64,000 nt of DNA. It comes from Pteria penguin. Lineage: Eukaryota; Mollusca; Bivalvia; Pterioida; Pteriidae. The DNA lies in contig CM068585.1 of NCBI GenBank assembly GCA_035048485.1, forward strand, positions 15,357,501 to 15,421,500. The letters are read 5' to 3'. A model generated the notes under the pieces. That model had not been told where the DNA came from, made no database searches, and worked only from the letters and a program-made list of their open reading frames with translations. Both the position numbers and the translations under genes were made by a program. The first letter of the stretch is position 1, and every line of letters starts with the position of its first letter. Shown here one piece after another: positions 47,078 through 58,792 of the stretch.

Positions 47078-47644
47078 CGGAAGCCCATTTAGGACCTATC
47101 AAAATATTTTTGAATTTGATATAACGAATTCTTGAATTTGTTAAAACGGATTAAATTCGTTTTAACAAATTTGAGGAATTGGTTATTACGAATTAAATCT
47201 GTAATAACAAATTTGAGGAATTCGTTATAACGAATTAAATCTGTTAAAACAAATTTGTTGAATTTGTTTTAACAGATTAATTTTGAAATTCGTTTTAACA
47301 AATTAAATTCGAAATAACGAATTCTTAAATTCATATATTCCTTAAATTTGTTTTAACAATTTTAATGTTATAACGAATTCCTCAAATTTCTTGAAACGGA
47401 TTTAATCCGTTTTAACAAATTCAAGAATTCGTTAAAACGAATTAAATCCGGTTTAACAAATTCAAGAATTCGTTATATCAAATTCAAAATTATTTTTCAT
47501 AGGTCCCTATTCGTTATAACGAATTCCTCAAATTTGTTTTAACAGATTTAATACATTATAACGAATTTGATCCGTTTTAACAAATTCAAAAATTCGTTAT
47601 ATCAAATTCAAAAAGTTTTTTGATTGGTCCTGAATGGGCTTCCG
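47078..47644. mobile_element. 567-bp TA-flanked MITE built of palindromes
   Basis: The inverted ends CGGAAGCCCATTTAGGACC and GGTCCTGAATGGGCTTCCG are bounded by TA (47076-47077 and 47645-47646). The interior is many alternating copies of GAATTCGTTATAACGAATT, TTAAATCCGTTTTAACAAAT and their complements, so it can fold on itself along its whole length. There is no ORF. The TA duplication suggests a Tc1/mariner-type transposase acted on it. Confidence 0.88.
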
Positions 47645-48400
47645 TATATACCACCATACAATATATCCCTTTAATGAATTCATGACCGTTTCTAGTCCCG
47701 GTTCAATACACATCACCCGTAACGTGTAGGCCTAGCCACACTTGTAGTACTTACACCAATCGGAATACCCTCGCCATTTATTCAGAACTTCGTTAACATT
47801 TTTTTTACCGAGGAAAAAGGTCGAGGATATCCGATTGGTACTTTCACGTTGTAAATTCGCAATTTCCAATTAAGAAAATGTCAACACGAAACGATTTCCA
47901 TTTAAACAATAATCATTTTTTAGATTCTTAACATTCATGTCAGAACTTTTGTGACCCAGCACAGACTCTGGAACCACCATGCCAACCAGGTATACCAATT
48001 GTTTTTATTTTGTTGACATCTGTTCACCTATTTTGACTGTTTTATCATATATGCATTGCCGCACTATTCTGAAAGTAAAATCAACCACTTTCTTAGCTGC
48101 TACAGTCATCCAGTTACCAGCACATATTGAGTTTGTGTACCACAAAATTATCCGTCCTTTCCCATCATTACCCTGTATTCTCGACATTGTAGGTTTAAAC
48201 ACTTACAAAATGAATGTTGATCTATCGACCTACAGGATAAGGATGGGTCTTTACTGTGCAGGGAAAATCCATAGTAAATCATGTATCACCATCAACACAA
48301 GTGATAGTATAATATTTACATTATTACTTTTCCTTTTACTGCCACGTATCACCTAACTTACTGTATATCATAGCCATATATCTGGTTTTGCAACCAGCTC
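47645..48400 (+). other. Probable 5' part of the 2A-bearing LINE, function unclear
   Basis: It contains a 125-codon ORF (47979-48356) of no recognised family that ends just before the 2A frame. Position suggests LINE 5' or ORF1/ORF2 spacer sequence. Confidence 0.35.
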
Positions 48401-48401
48401 T

Positions 48402-48560
48402 GTGTACCTATACAGCTTTCATGTTCAACTAGTCCTACCAATCCTGTCTCTCAATTTTCTATTTAAACTTTACATACGTATCACAATTCTACATGCTGGT
48501 GACATAGAACCAAACCCTGGTCCAAATGAGTACAAGGATCTTGAATTTGTCATATCAAAG
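48402..48560 (+). pseudogene. LINE ORF2 N-terminus with 2A ribosome-skipping peptide
   Basis: A hydrophobic start (LPILSLNFLFKLYIRI) leads into ILHAGDIEPNPGP. Residues D-I-E-P-N-P-G-P at 48501-48524 fit the 2A consensus D(V/I)ExNPGP exactly. Such 2A peptides make the ribosome skip the last Gly-Pro bond, releasing the upstream peptide. They are documented at the N-terminus of ORF2 in some APE-type LINEs of molluscs, sea urchins and other animals. The frame goes on for about a dozen codons (NEYKDLEFVISKK) and is then cut by a PLE insertion at 48561. It resumes at about 50456. Confidence 0.85.
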
Positions 48561-50455
48561 AAAAAAGAGGAGTTACCGGCTCAGTTATGTGGCAGAAGTC
48601 ACCATGGAGCTATACAATACATGAATATAAATAATATAATAGAACATTTAACACATTACAAAAATATTTGATTGTAGTGCAATTACGATGCCGACTTAGG
48701 ACGGTCATTTAATTTGACAAAAGCCAAACAAATGGTGTGGTTAACCGGTTTACGGGCCCACCTTCCCACTCACCGTAACAGCAGAACAATCAAAAGACGT
48801 ACATTTAAAAATTTATAAATAATCCTCCATGTAAAGAACAAGGGTCAACAGGTATCGCATATTGAGAGGTGTTAAAAATATAAACACGTAAGGTATTGTA
48901 AAACACATAATGGTATAAAAATATATGCGACATCAACATGATAAACCGTGCTCTGCCAGTCTGAAAGCGAGCTAAGACCCTACATCTGTAGGAGTCCCGA
49001 CTAACAGTCAGAGGGGACGAGGTTCAGGACCATGTCTCCTCTGAAAGAGGTTTGGACAAGGCCCGTCATATAGTCCCCACCGCCCTGTTAGTCAGCGTGC
49101 AACGTTCAAGTAAAAGTCTGCATAAGGCTGTAGAGGGGCCAAATACAAGACCTATAGTCTTTTTGATGATCTCAATATCATATTGTCTATTTAGGAGACG
49201 TTTGACTATTTTATTACATGATAAAATAACGTTATCGGAGCCTTTTACTTTCTTTAGTTTATATATGAGATCACCGTAAAAATTAGGATGGGAAATTCCA
49301 TTGGATACATACTGTTGAAAAGAAATATTTCCAAATTTAGATAGAAGTTCTAAATAAGATCTGAAGAATTTGCCGAATGTTTTTCATAGCTTGTGATATC
49401 TGTAACCCTGAGTTAAAAGTTTAGTAGTAATTTGTAAATTTCGTTCATGAAAGTCCAAAACATCGGTGCACCCTCTGACAAATCGAACTAATTGAGATAT
49501 ATAGATACCATATGATGGGAGTCGAGGGACATCGCCATCCAAGTAAGGGAGATTTACAATAGGAAATCCAAAATCCTCACTTTTATCATAAATATTAGTA
49601 TATATACTATAGTATAGGTTGTTGATAATTTTGATGTTTAAATCTAAGAAAGGTGTAGATTTATCTCAAGTATTAGCTTTATTCAATGTGAGCTCTGGTG
49701 GATATATTTCTGATATAAATTGTTCGAATTCAGGGTTGTCGATAACCAAAATGTCATCCAGATATCTGCAAGTATTATTAAATTTGTCAATGAGGTCAAA
49801 ACGTTTTGATTTTTGAATAGAAACCATAAAATCCCTCTCATAACAATAAAGAAATAAATCTGCTATCAGAGGCGCGCAGTTAGTACCCATAGGAATCCCA
49901 ACTATTTGTTGATATATCTTGCCATCAAATTGCACAAAAATATTATTCATGAGAAAATCTAGTGCTTTACATAATTCCTTGCAAGTCCAGTATTTATATG
50001 AAGTATATTGTTTGTTGGAAAAGAATCCAGAGTTATTGGAAGTACATATGTACGTTTTAGATTCTCTGTGAAAACACCATTGTATAAGAGACAGCAACTT
50101 GCCTTTAATCAAATCATGAGGCAGAGATGTATAAAGTGTAGAAAAATCAAATGTAGAAATTTGAGTCGCTTTGAAATTTAGCGAAAGAAGTTTGTCTATA
50201 ACTTCATGAGAATTTTTAATCGACCAAAAGTAATTGATGCTACTATTATGAAATGCGACATCACAATATTTGATAATATGATCTTTTATAGCAGTTAGAG
50301 CAGACGTAATATGTTTCGATAGTACCGTAGTAGAGCAGTGGCTAGAATTAGATATGAAACGTGATTTATATGGACTTTTATGTAGTTTTGGGAGCCAATA
50401 CATGGTTGGTAGATCAGATTTATCAGTTTTAATTTTGAAGTCGGACATGGTCATG
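48561..50455 (-). pseudogene. PLE-1: Penelope-like element inserted in the LINE, minus strand
   Basis: The RT is well preserved from about 50450 to 49666: LPTMYWLPKLHKSPYKSRFI, ISTFDFSTLYTSLPHDLIKG, YQQIVGIPMGTNCAPLIADL, then the catalytic CRYLDDILVID. After a frameshift at about 49665 the C-terminal part (VPRLPSYGIYISQLVRFVRG-type sequence) runs to about 49050. The 3' UTR ends at an oligo-T stretch at 48561 (minus-strand CTCCTCTTTTTT). It is 5' truncated, starting within the RT. Bases 48561-48999 are repeated in inverted order at 52616-53066. No GIY-YIG endonuclease is visible. Confidence 0.85.
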
Positions 50456-51187
50456 AGGTGATCGTGCAAGGTGCTCTCAATGCACAAATTAGAGAAAACA
50501 AGTTGGAATTGATTGCTGTTGAGTTGGGTGATTTTGATATTATTACAGTAAGTGAAACCTGGCTTGACCAATCAACTACCAATTCTGAAGTGTTACTACC
50601 CGGTTATCAAAAACCCATCCGCCTTGATAGAAGCAGACAAGACAAGACAATGTATTTTAAACAATCAATACTATTTATGGCACGTAGCGATTTAGTTATT
50701 CCAAATGTAAAAGCTTTCTGGGCCGAAGTTCATTTAAATTGTAAGAAAGTACTTGTGGCCTGCTTCTACCTACATCCAAGGTTCGATGACTGGAAGCTAG
50801 TTGAATTGCCATAGAACAAGTTCCTGAAACATGCCCTAATCTAATTTTGCTTGGTGATTTCAATGAAAACATGCTTGACACACGTGAAAGCCAAAGTGTA
50901 ACAAATTTTAAAAATACCTACGGACTTAACCAACTTATTGACCAGCCCACTAGAATCACTCACCAGTCTTCTACAATTATTGACCTTATTCTTACCATTA
51001 ATTCTTTAAATTGAATCCGTTTTGTAGTGACCACCATGCTATTTACTTCTCAACAAACTTTCTGAGTATTAAAATACCTAATTACAAGAGAAGAATTTGG
51101 AGTTATGAAAAGGGCGATTTTGACCTCTAAAGAGAAAAACTAAATGAGAGTAATTGGGACCTTTCTAAACTTACAATCGATGAACAG
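50456..51187 (+). pseudogene. 2A-bearing LINE: APE-type endonuclease domain
   Basis: It resumes after PLE-1 with ELIAVELGDFDIITVSETWLD (the ETW motif of APE endonucleases) and LLPGYQKPIRLDRSR. After a frameshift near 50812 come NLILLGDFNENM (GDFN motif) and STIIDLILT, then a partial SDHHAIYFS at about 51030. The usual Asn-His catalytic set is thus recognisable but scattered over frames. The linker towards the RT is interrupted by the MITE at 51193-51399. Confidence 0.85.
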
Positions 51188-51192
51188 GGACC

Positions 51193-51399
51193 GGCGCCAT
51201 AAACTGAGAATATACTTAAAGTCAATAATTGCATTTCAATTTATTCCAATATCAAACGTTCAAATAAATTTTAATGTACAATGGTTTAATTCTTTTTATC
51301 AGTAGAATAAAATTTTATAAAATCCAAATCCCATTTATCAATTCATTGATGAACAGAAGATAAATTTTTGACTTAAGTATATTCTCAGTTTATGGCGCC
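51193..51399. mobile_element. 207-bp MITE with about 30-bp TIRs and 5-bp TSD
   Basis: GGCGCCATAAACTGAGAATA at the left end is exactly complementary to the right end, and pairing continues through TACTTAA. The TSD GGACC lies at 51188-51192 and 51400-51404. It is inserted in the LINE linker and has no ORF. Confidence 0.92.
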
Positions 51400-51404
51400 G
51401 GACC

Positions 51405-52463
51405 CAGGTGTCAAAAATTTCACATAACATCATGCACGCAGCCAATATTTCAATACCAAACATAGATGTCTTGATACGCCCTCGAGATCAACCCTGGATG
51501 CACATTGAAATCAGACAAGCGATTCGAACCAGAAAAATGCTGCATGAAATTGAAAAAACATCATACAGTGCGAACTTAAGGAGTGAATTTAGAAAATAAA
51601 AAAACCATGTTACAAAACTGATCCATGACTCCAAAATAAACTATTTCAATACGTTAGCTATTAACCTCCAAAGCAATAACATAAGTCCCAAAAATTGGTG
51701 GAAAATCGTTAAACGATTCATTAATTAAAAAGAAAGAAAATATCTCCCATTCGATAAGTGGTGACAATTATTGCAGTTCACCTCTAGGCAAAGCTAACTT
51801 ATTGAATGATTACTTTTGTGAACAAACCAGTATTGATGAAAGCAATGCTTCCCTCCAAACAACTGATATGCCACACTCTGACCTTAATAATATCAAATGA
51901 AGACGTAAAGGATGTTTTAAAACTTGTACACAAATAAAGCTTGCAGACCAGACTTGATAAATCCTAAATTACCTAAAGAAGGGTGTGATATACTATCCCC
52001 CATCCAGCAAAATTATTTAATTTTTCTTTGACCTTATCTTATTTTCCTTTTAAATGGAAATTAGCAAATGTTATTCCAGTCTACAAAAAAGGTGACAAAA
52101 CAAATATGTCAAATTATAGACTTATTTTGTTTGTGCAAAACTTTTAAGAAATGTATTTTCAAACACATGTATAATTACCTCATAAACAATAATATCATTT
52201 CTTCTGTACAATCAGGTTTCACACCAAAAGATTCGACAGTATTTCAATTAACTGACCAATATAATTCCTTTGCCAAGGCAACAGATTAGGGTAAAGAAAT
52301 CAGAGCAATATTTTGTGACATCAGCAAAGCATTTGACAGAGTGTGGTATAAAGGTCTCCTGTTTAGATTACGTTGTATCGGTATATCAGGAACTTTACTA
52401 TCTTGGTTTTCAAGCTCTTTTGATCAACGCGGACAGAGAGTTGCAGTTGAAAGGGCTCTTTCT
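51405..52463 (+). pseudogene. 2A-bearing LINE: linker and first half of the reverse transcriptase
   Basis: The linker reads RPRDQPWMHIEIRQAIRTRK and NNISPKNWWKIVK. The RT then follows across frameshifts: VIPVYKKGDKTN-type sequence at about 52070, CKTFKKCIFKHMYNYLINNN, SSVQSGFTPKDSTVFQLTDQ and AIFCDISKAFDRVWYKGLLF (first catalytic Asp). It breaks off at about 52463, where PLE-2 is inserted, and resumes at about 53741. Confidence 0.85.
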
Positions 52464-53740
52464 AATGTAAAGACGATGGATAAATCCAAACCATAAGTCC
52501 GAAAATGATGATGGAGTGAGATTAGGTGCCCGGGTAGAGTGAGCATCTCCTGTTTGCTAGCAACACCCGTCACATATACCCAGTAGAAAGAGTCAAATCG
52601 TGTAAATTCCACTTCTGAGTGTTAGTCGGGACTCCTACAGATGTAGGGTCTTAGCTCGGTTTCAGACTGGCAGAGCACGGTTTATCATATTGATGTCGCA
52701 TATATTTTTTATATTATTATGTGTTTTACAATACCTTACGTGTTTATAGTTTTATGACCTCTAAATATGCGATACCTGTTGACCCTTGTTCTTTACATGG
52801 AGGATTATTTATAAATTTTTAAATGTACGTCCTTTGATTGTTCTGCTGTTACGGTGAGTGGGAAGGTGGGCCCGTAAAACGGTAAACCACTCCATTTGTT
52901 TGGCATTTGTCAAATTAAATGACCGTCCGAAGTCGGTATCGTAATTGCACTACAATCAAATATTTTTGTAATGTGTTGTATGTACTGGTATATTATTTAT
53001 ATCCATGTATTGTATAGCTCCATGGTGACTTCTGCCACATAACTGAGCCAGTTACTCCTCTTTTTTCTTCCATATATATTTGTATATGGAGAAGTCAAAG
53101 TAGGTAACCTTCTAGTATAGAAGATGTCAACTCTGTGTAAAATGTTCAAAATCGGTCTCAGTCCAGAATATTATTTAAAAGTCTGGATTACGAGATTTCA
53201 TATGGAGTAATAAGGGTCTCGCAACGACCATAGAACTTCCTCAGTGACGTTGCTAGTCTAGCACATATATAACCCTGTTGAATAGCTTATCTGAAAGTCG
53301 CCTAGCCCTCAGAACAAAGTCATTGTAATTTGAACATGCTCTGAAATAACGTATTAACTGAGATATGAATACGTCGTATGAGGACGATGATGGAATGTTG
53401 TTACTTGTGAAAGGAAAGTCTGTGATAGCGAAATTGAAATCGTCACGTTTGTCATACAGTGAGGTGTTCAATTGACCATTAATGTCGAAAGACAACATAA
53501 TATCTAAATACGAAGTAGAATTACTACTTTCTGTGGTTTTTTTTCCTCCAGTTCACTTGTATAAATTATGCTAAGGTAATTCGCGAATGAAGGATTATTA
53601 ATTGAAAGCAAGTCATCTATATATCTGTAAGTGAAATTGAAGCCAAGAGCCAATTGTTTCTTTCTTTGCGAAAGCAAAGACTGAATAAATTCAGCTTCGT
53701 ATGAGTAAAGGAATATGTCAGCCAGAAGCGGGGCACATAC
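52464..53740 (-). pseudogene. PLE-2: second Penelope-like element in the LINE, minus strand, itself invaded
   Basis: From 53740 the minus strand reads APLLADIFLYSYEAEF, TYRYIDDLLSINNPSFANYL (catalytic YIDD) and then INGQLNTSLYDKRDDFNFAI, YDVFISQLIRYFRACSNYND. The 3' UTR continues to about 53067, is interrupted by 52616-53066, and resumes to about 52464, where GATGGATAAATCC marks its end. The same 3' UTR is found intact at 62400-62690. It is 5' truncated at the GIPMGTNCAP motif. Confidence 0.82.
52616..53066 (+). mobile_element. PLE-1 type 3' end inserted inside PLE-2
   Basis: The segment from GTTAGTCGGGACTCCTACAG to CTCCTCTTTTTT is the 3' UTR of PLE-1 (reverse complement of 48561-48999), here on the plus strand. 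PLE-2 sequence borders it on both sides. It is a heavily 5'-truncated PLE-1 insertion and therefore younger than PLE-2. Confidence 0.85.
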
Positions 53741-54155
53741 CTACATAACATAGGAGTGGGAGTTCCACAGGGGTCAATATTTGATCCTCTACTATATTTG
53801 ATATACATAAATGATATAGTAGAAGAGGTACAAGCAAGTATAAAGCTCTTTGATGATGAAACATCTCTGTTTATAATAATGGAGGACCCAAGTGTTGCAG
53901 CAAGCATAATGAACTTGGACTTGAGCAAATTCAGAATTGGGCAAAAAATTGGCTCGTAAAATTTAATCCTAAAAAACAGAAGAACTCATAATTTCTAGAA
54001 AAACAAAACCCCCACATAATCCTCCAATTTTTATGGAGAATCAACAAGTCCAAAGGGTAGACACCACAAGCATTTGGGGGTTACTTTAAACAATAATTAT
54101 ACTTGAAGTGAACATATTTTGGAAATATCAACAAAAGCCTTGAAGCATATAAGTC
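53741..54155 (+). pseudogene. 2A-bearing LINE: second half of the reverse transcriptase
   Basis: It resumes with VGVPQGSIFDPLLYLIYIND. The catalytic box reads LFDDETSL instead of LFADDTSL, so the second catalytic Asp is Glu. It continues after a frameshift as VKFNPKK...ELIISRKTK and VTLNNNYTWSEHI-like sequence to about 54155. The C-terminal part is missing. Confidence 0.85.
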
Positions 54156-54479
54156 ATATATAGGTAACATAGAATTATATATATGTATTCCACTTATAAT
54201 AAACAATGCATAGATATTACATATAACATGCAAATTAGCCCAAGTAAAGTAAAATTATTTGTAATATATATATCATATTTCTGAAATGCAAATATATGTA
54301 TACATTATGTATTTACATACATTTAGCGTATTTCTTATATACTTTCTCAACATAATTTTGTTTTCTTCTTTATTTTCATATCTTGCAGTCGTTTTGTATT
54401 TATATACACAATATGCCAGAACAGGAATAAGTTCGTTTAGATATTTAGTTTTATTATTATTTTCATAGTAAAAACCTAT

Positions 54480-57400
54480 TATTATATGTTTTCATTTTAT
54501 TTCAAAACCAAGTATAGAACCTAAAAGTTTCCACACATTGTTCGAATTTTCAGTAATATTACAATTAATACACACATCACTGTCTTTTAATTTACATTTG
54601 AAAGGAAAAGTATTATTACATAATATATCGTTTATTAGTTAATAATTGAATTCTGATATTCGTCTGTCATTCATTGAAACAATTTTATTGGTATAAATGT
54701 TCATCCAATTAGATTTTTCTATGTTGAATTCACGCGATAATAACGATTGTTATAAAGGAAATTTTTTCTTCAGTAGGTTTTGATAATAAAATTTACACTT
54801 TTTGTCCATGAATGTGGTAAAACCAGAATGAAACGAAAATGTATATTTATCAAAAATTTTGGGTGTAAGTATTGAATCTTTGCTGAGCTTCATTAAGGCG
54901 GTTTTAAGTGACTTTTTTTTAATAATTTAAATTCACAAATTCAATTTGTTTTAATAGACAATTGTTCCAGTATATCTACAGTAGATTTCATTTTCCCATT
55001 GTTTATAAGATCTGTTACATACAGAAAATTGCTTTAATCCAGTTTGGAAAATATAGAGTTTTCCCGTTATATTTAAACAGATTATTACACCAGAGAGGTT
55101 GTGATAGTAAATCTGTACACGAAAGATCATTCAGAGTTATATTTAATTTACATTCATTAAAACATGAAAAGACTTCTGGTAAAATATAGGTAAAGGATTA
55201 AGCATATTTGACCCATATATGTTTTTCTCACTTGATTTGAGTATATATTCAGGTGTCAAGTTTATTTTAACTAAATAACATTTTATAATCTCATACATTA
55301 CGTTGCCTCTGTTAAATATTCTATTTATAAATGATGCTTTAAGTGATTTAAATTTAGTTTCGATATCAACTAATCCTATCCCTCCCTGTTTGATATTTCC
55401 TATAAGAGTGTTTCTTTTTATTCGATCTATTTTGTTCCAGATAAAATTAAAAAATTGCCGACTTTATATTTTTAATCAAATTTTCATCAGGTAATGGCAA
55501 AATAGACGCTATGTAGATAAATTGCGATATAGCCAGTGTGTTAATAACACATGTTTTCCCAAAAAGTATCAGTTTTCTTTTTTTCCATGATTCAGAAAGT
55601 TTTTGCATTTTATCTAAGGTATTGAGCCAATTCTTATTATAGCATTCACTCTTGTCGTATCCAATGTATACTCCGAGACATTTAATACACTTATTATTAA
55701 CCTTGATCCCGAAAATGTTTTCATATTTGTTTTTTAAATCGCCCAATAGTATACATTCTGGTTTATCTGTATTTACTTTATATCCAGCCACCTTACAAAA
55801 GGCTTTTATAACCTTCAATGTTTTATTCAGTGATTCTATATTATTTATGGAAACTGTTAAATCATCAGCATGTTGTATGGTTTGTATATCTGGATCATCA
55901 AATAGTTTAATTCAAGATATATCTTTATTTTTTCTTATATTTATAGCAAGAATGTCAGTCACAAAAAGGTATAGCATCGCAGATATGGGACACCCTTGTC
56001 TTATTCCTCGGAAATTTTTACAGGTTTTTGACATCCACCCATTGTTCTTTAATCTAAAAATAGGATTTGTACATAAAATTCTAACGCAGGAAATGAATAT
56101 AGGTCCAAAATTGAATTTCTCCTAAACTTGAAACAAAAAATTCCACTCAACGGAGTCAAAGCCTTTCTCGAAGTCTAAAAATAATAAAATACCATCTTCA
56201 TTATTTGATTCACAATATTCAAAAATGTCCATAATGAGACGCGCATTTTCTCCTATAAAGCGGCCTTTAATATACGCCGATTGTTGTTTCCCTATAAGTT
56301 TATCTATTACTAGCTGGAGTCGTTTCGCCAAAACAAAAGCTATAATCTTATAATCAGTATTAGTTAGACTAAAAGGTCGATCATTCTTTAATTTATTTCT
56401 CCCCCCTTTTTGGAATATCAGAGTAAGTATTGATAGTCGTTGTGTCAAACTCATTTCTTTCTTTTCATATATACAGTTAATAATTTCGTAGAATATGGGT
56501 TCTATTTCGTTCCAAAAACATTGGTAAAATTCCGAATTCAGTCCATCCATCCCTGGACTCTTTCCTTTATTCATATCAAAAACTACACTTTTCATTTCTA
56601 ATTTTGTTGGCATTTTTTCGCACAAATCTCTCATTTCATTTGTAAGTACAGGATTATCCACAGAGTCGAGATAATTTATTTCATTGTTTTCTATATCCAT
56701 ATTTTTGTATAAGTTTGAATAAAAATCGCACATTTCCCTCAAAATTTCCCCGTTTTCTAACAATGTCTTATCACAATTAGATTTTAATTCTTTAATTGTA
56801 TTGTTTTCCTGATGTTTTCTTTCCAATGATGGGAAAAAATTTGTATTTTTCTCCCCTTCATCAATCCACTTAGCTTTTGCTCTAATCTGTGCGCCTCTTG
56901 CGCAATCGTCATAAAATCAATTTATTTCACTTTCAGTTTCTCTTTTACTCTTCATATTGATATTAGTGCTCGGACTAACATCAATATTATCTAACTCTTT
57001 CTCTAATTTTACAATGTTCTCCTTCTCATTATAATGTTTAGCTTTGGCAAATTGAATCGAAAAATCTTTGACTTTAGATTTAAAAGTTTCCCATTTCATT
57101 AAAGGGTCATCGTTTCCTAAAGAGTTAACAAAATATTTAATACCCTCTTTATATTTTGGATCTTCTAAGTATTTCACATTAAGTTTCCAATAACCAGGCC
57201 TTCATTTTAACACATGTGTTATTATTTTAAGAACTAATGATCTGTGATCTGTTACTCGTTTTCCGTTGTCTTGTGTACCAGGTACACGTCTATTAAATAT
57301 ACAGTTTACCTTTTCCATATTGGAAGAATTTGTAAAAATAAAATCTATTCGACTTTTTGGTATATTTTGATTATCACACCATGTAAAACCTTTTTTCTTC

Positions 57401-57937
57401 ATGTTGAGTTTTCCAAACATCTATTTAATTTTTCTCTTTACGTATAGATAATAATTTTCTTTCACATCTTCTATTTTCTTTCTCAAAATTGCAATTAAAA
57501 TCACCACAAATATATATATTATCATCATAATGTACAAATTTTTGTAAATATTTCTTAAACTTGTCAAAGAAAGCTAGTTTTGACTTTTCTTCATTAGGTG
57601 CATACACATTCATTACGGAATATAACGTATCTTCAATTTCAATATTAAGTACAAGAATACGCCCATCATTAGATGCATTCTTATCTAAAACAACAATATC
57701 AGCACCATTACTCACAAATATAGAGACTCCTCGACTAAACTGTGAATCTGAAAAAGAGTGATAAGATTCACCCTCCCAATTTCTTTCATGTAATTCACTT
57801 TTTTCATTAATAAAATGAGTTTTTTGTATGAATATTATATCAAAATTACTACCTCTTAGCCATTCGTAAAATTTTTGTCTCTTTACATCAGAGTTCAACC
57901 CTCGTATATTCACTGATGCAATATTTAGCTTGTTCAT
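54480..57937 (-). pseudogene. LINE D: Tx1/L1-like retrotransposon, ORF2 nearly full length but broken
   Basis: Endonuclease (57937-57425): MNKLNIASVNIRGLNSDVKR, a Gln-for-Glu change in IFIQKTHF, ICGDFNCNF. A second piece (57420-57202) gives RIDFIFTNSS and TDHRSLVLKI (catalytic Asp-His). RT (56826-55800): NKGKSPGMDGLNSEFY, RPFSLTNTDYKIIAFVLAKR, GILLFLDFEKGFDSVEW, RGIRQGCPISAMLYLF and QHADDLTVSI (catalytic pair). The C-terminal domain (55818-54480) includes VAGYKVNTDKPECILLGDL and a late Cys-rich knuckle (CVNCN-like). Frameshifts or stops separate the parts. No ORF1 is seen upstream of 57937. Confidence 0.87.
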
Positions 57938-58790
57938 TTACCTAAAAAGTGAATAAGATATAAATACATCGATAAAATAACTAAGAATCTGTTGGGTAGT
58001 GGTTTTATATCTGTGTATTCACTGCTACACACATATGTTCACACATACATATACATATATATATACATATACATATGTACACATACACATACACACATGT
58101 ATGCACTCACATATACACACACACACTAAGTAGGAGGTTTCTGCGTTTCCTGAATTTCAGAATCGGAGCTCTCCGTCTCCTCGTCATAATCCGTCATATA
58201 TCCAGCACAGGTTCATGGATCTTATACACCTGCATTATCTGTGCAGTTGTAACATCATCATTATAAGCACATGACACAACAGCTTGTCCTGAATTCTCCA
58301 ACCAAGTTATACCAATCATTGCAGAATGCTGATGTGATATTTATTATACCAATATTGAGTACTTCGAAACAGAACTATATGAAGTAAGATTCTATTTATG
58401 TTGTTACAATGGACAAGAAAGCGATCATTAGAAAAAGTTAAACCTTGAAAAGATGGCTAATTATAACAATGAAACTCGTTGTATCATGACGAGTGCTTCT
58501 ATATCATCCATTGACGGAAGACCTTTTGGGAAGGTGCTTTTCATATCCTCATAAGCTTGTTGTCACACTCCATAACAATACAAGGTTCCTGTTGGTCGAA
58601 TTACTGCTGTTTTGATTCTTTTAATTATAGTGTAGTTGTATTTGAGGGGGAGTTATAAAGAAAAGAATAATATCTGACATACCTACATACATAACTAATA
58701 TAAATATACACATGTATTAGACTTTTCATATAAAACATAATCTACATCTAATAAAAGTGTAGATATTCAGCAGTATATTGTTGTATTTTT
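57938..58790. other. Intergenic with CA/TA-rich microsatellite
   Basis: TACACA/TATACA simple repeat at about 58020-58128. The rest shows no gene. A 63-codon ORF over the repeat is an artefact. Confidence 0.5.
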
Positions 58791-58792
58791 GT

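Noticed and set aside
47979..48356. 125-codon ORF before the 2A frame
   Set aside because: No recognised family; may be LINE spacer. Not called as a gene.
48561..53066. LTR retrotransposon or large TIR transposon bounded by the 440-bp repeats
   Set aside because: The repeats are inverted, lie in different host elements and are PLE 3' ends; no gag, protease or LTR signals.
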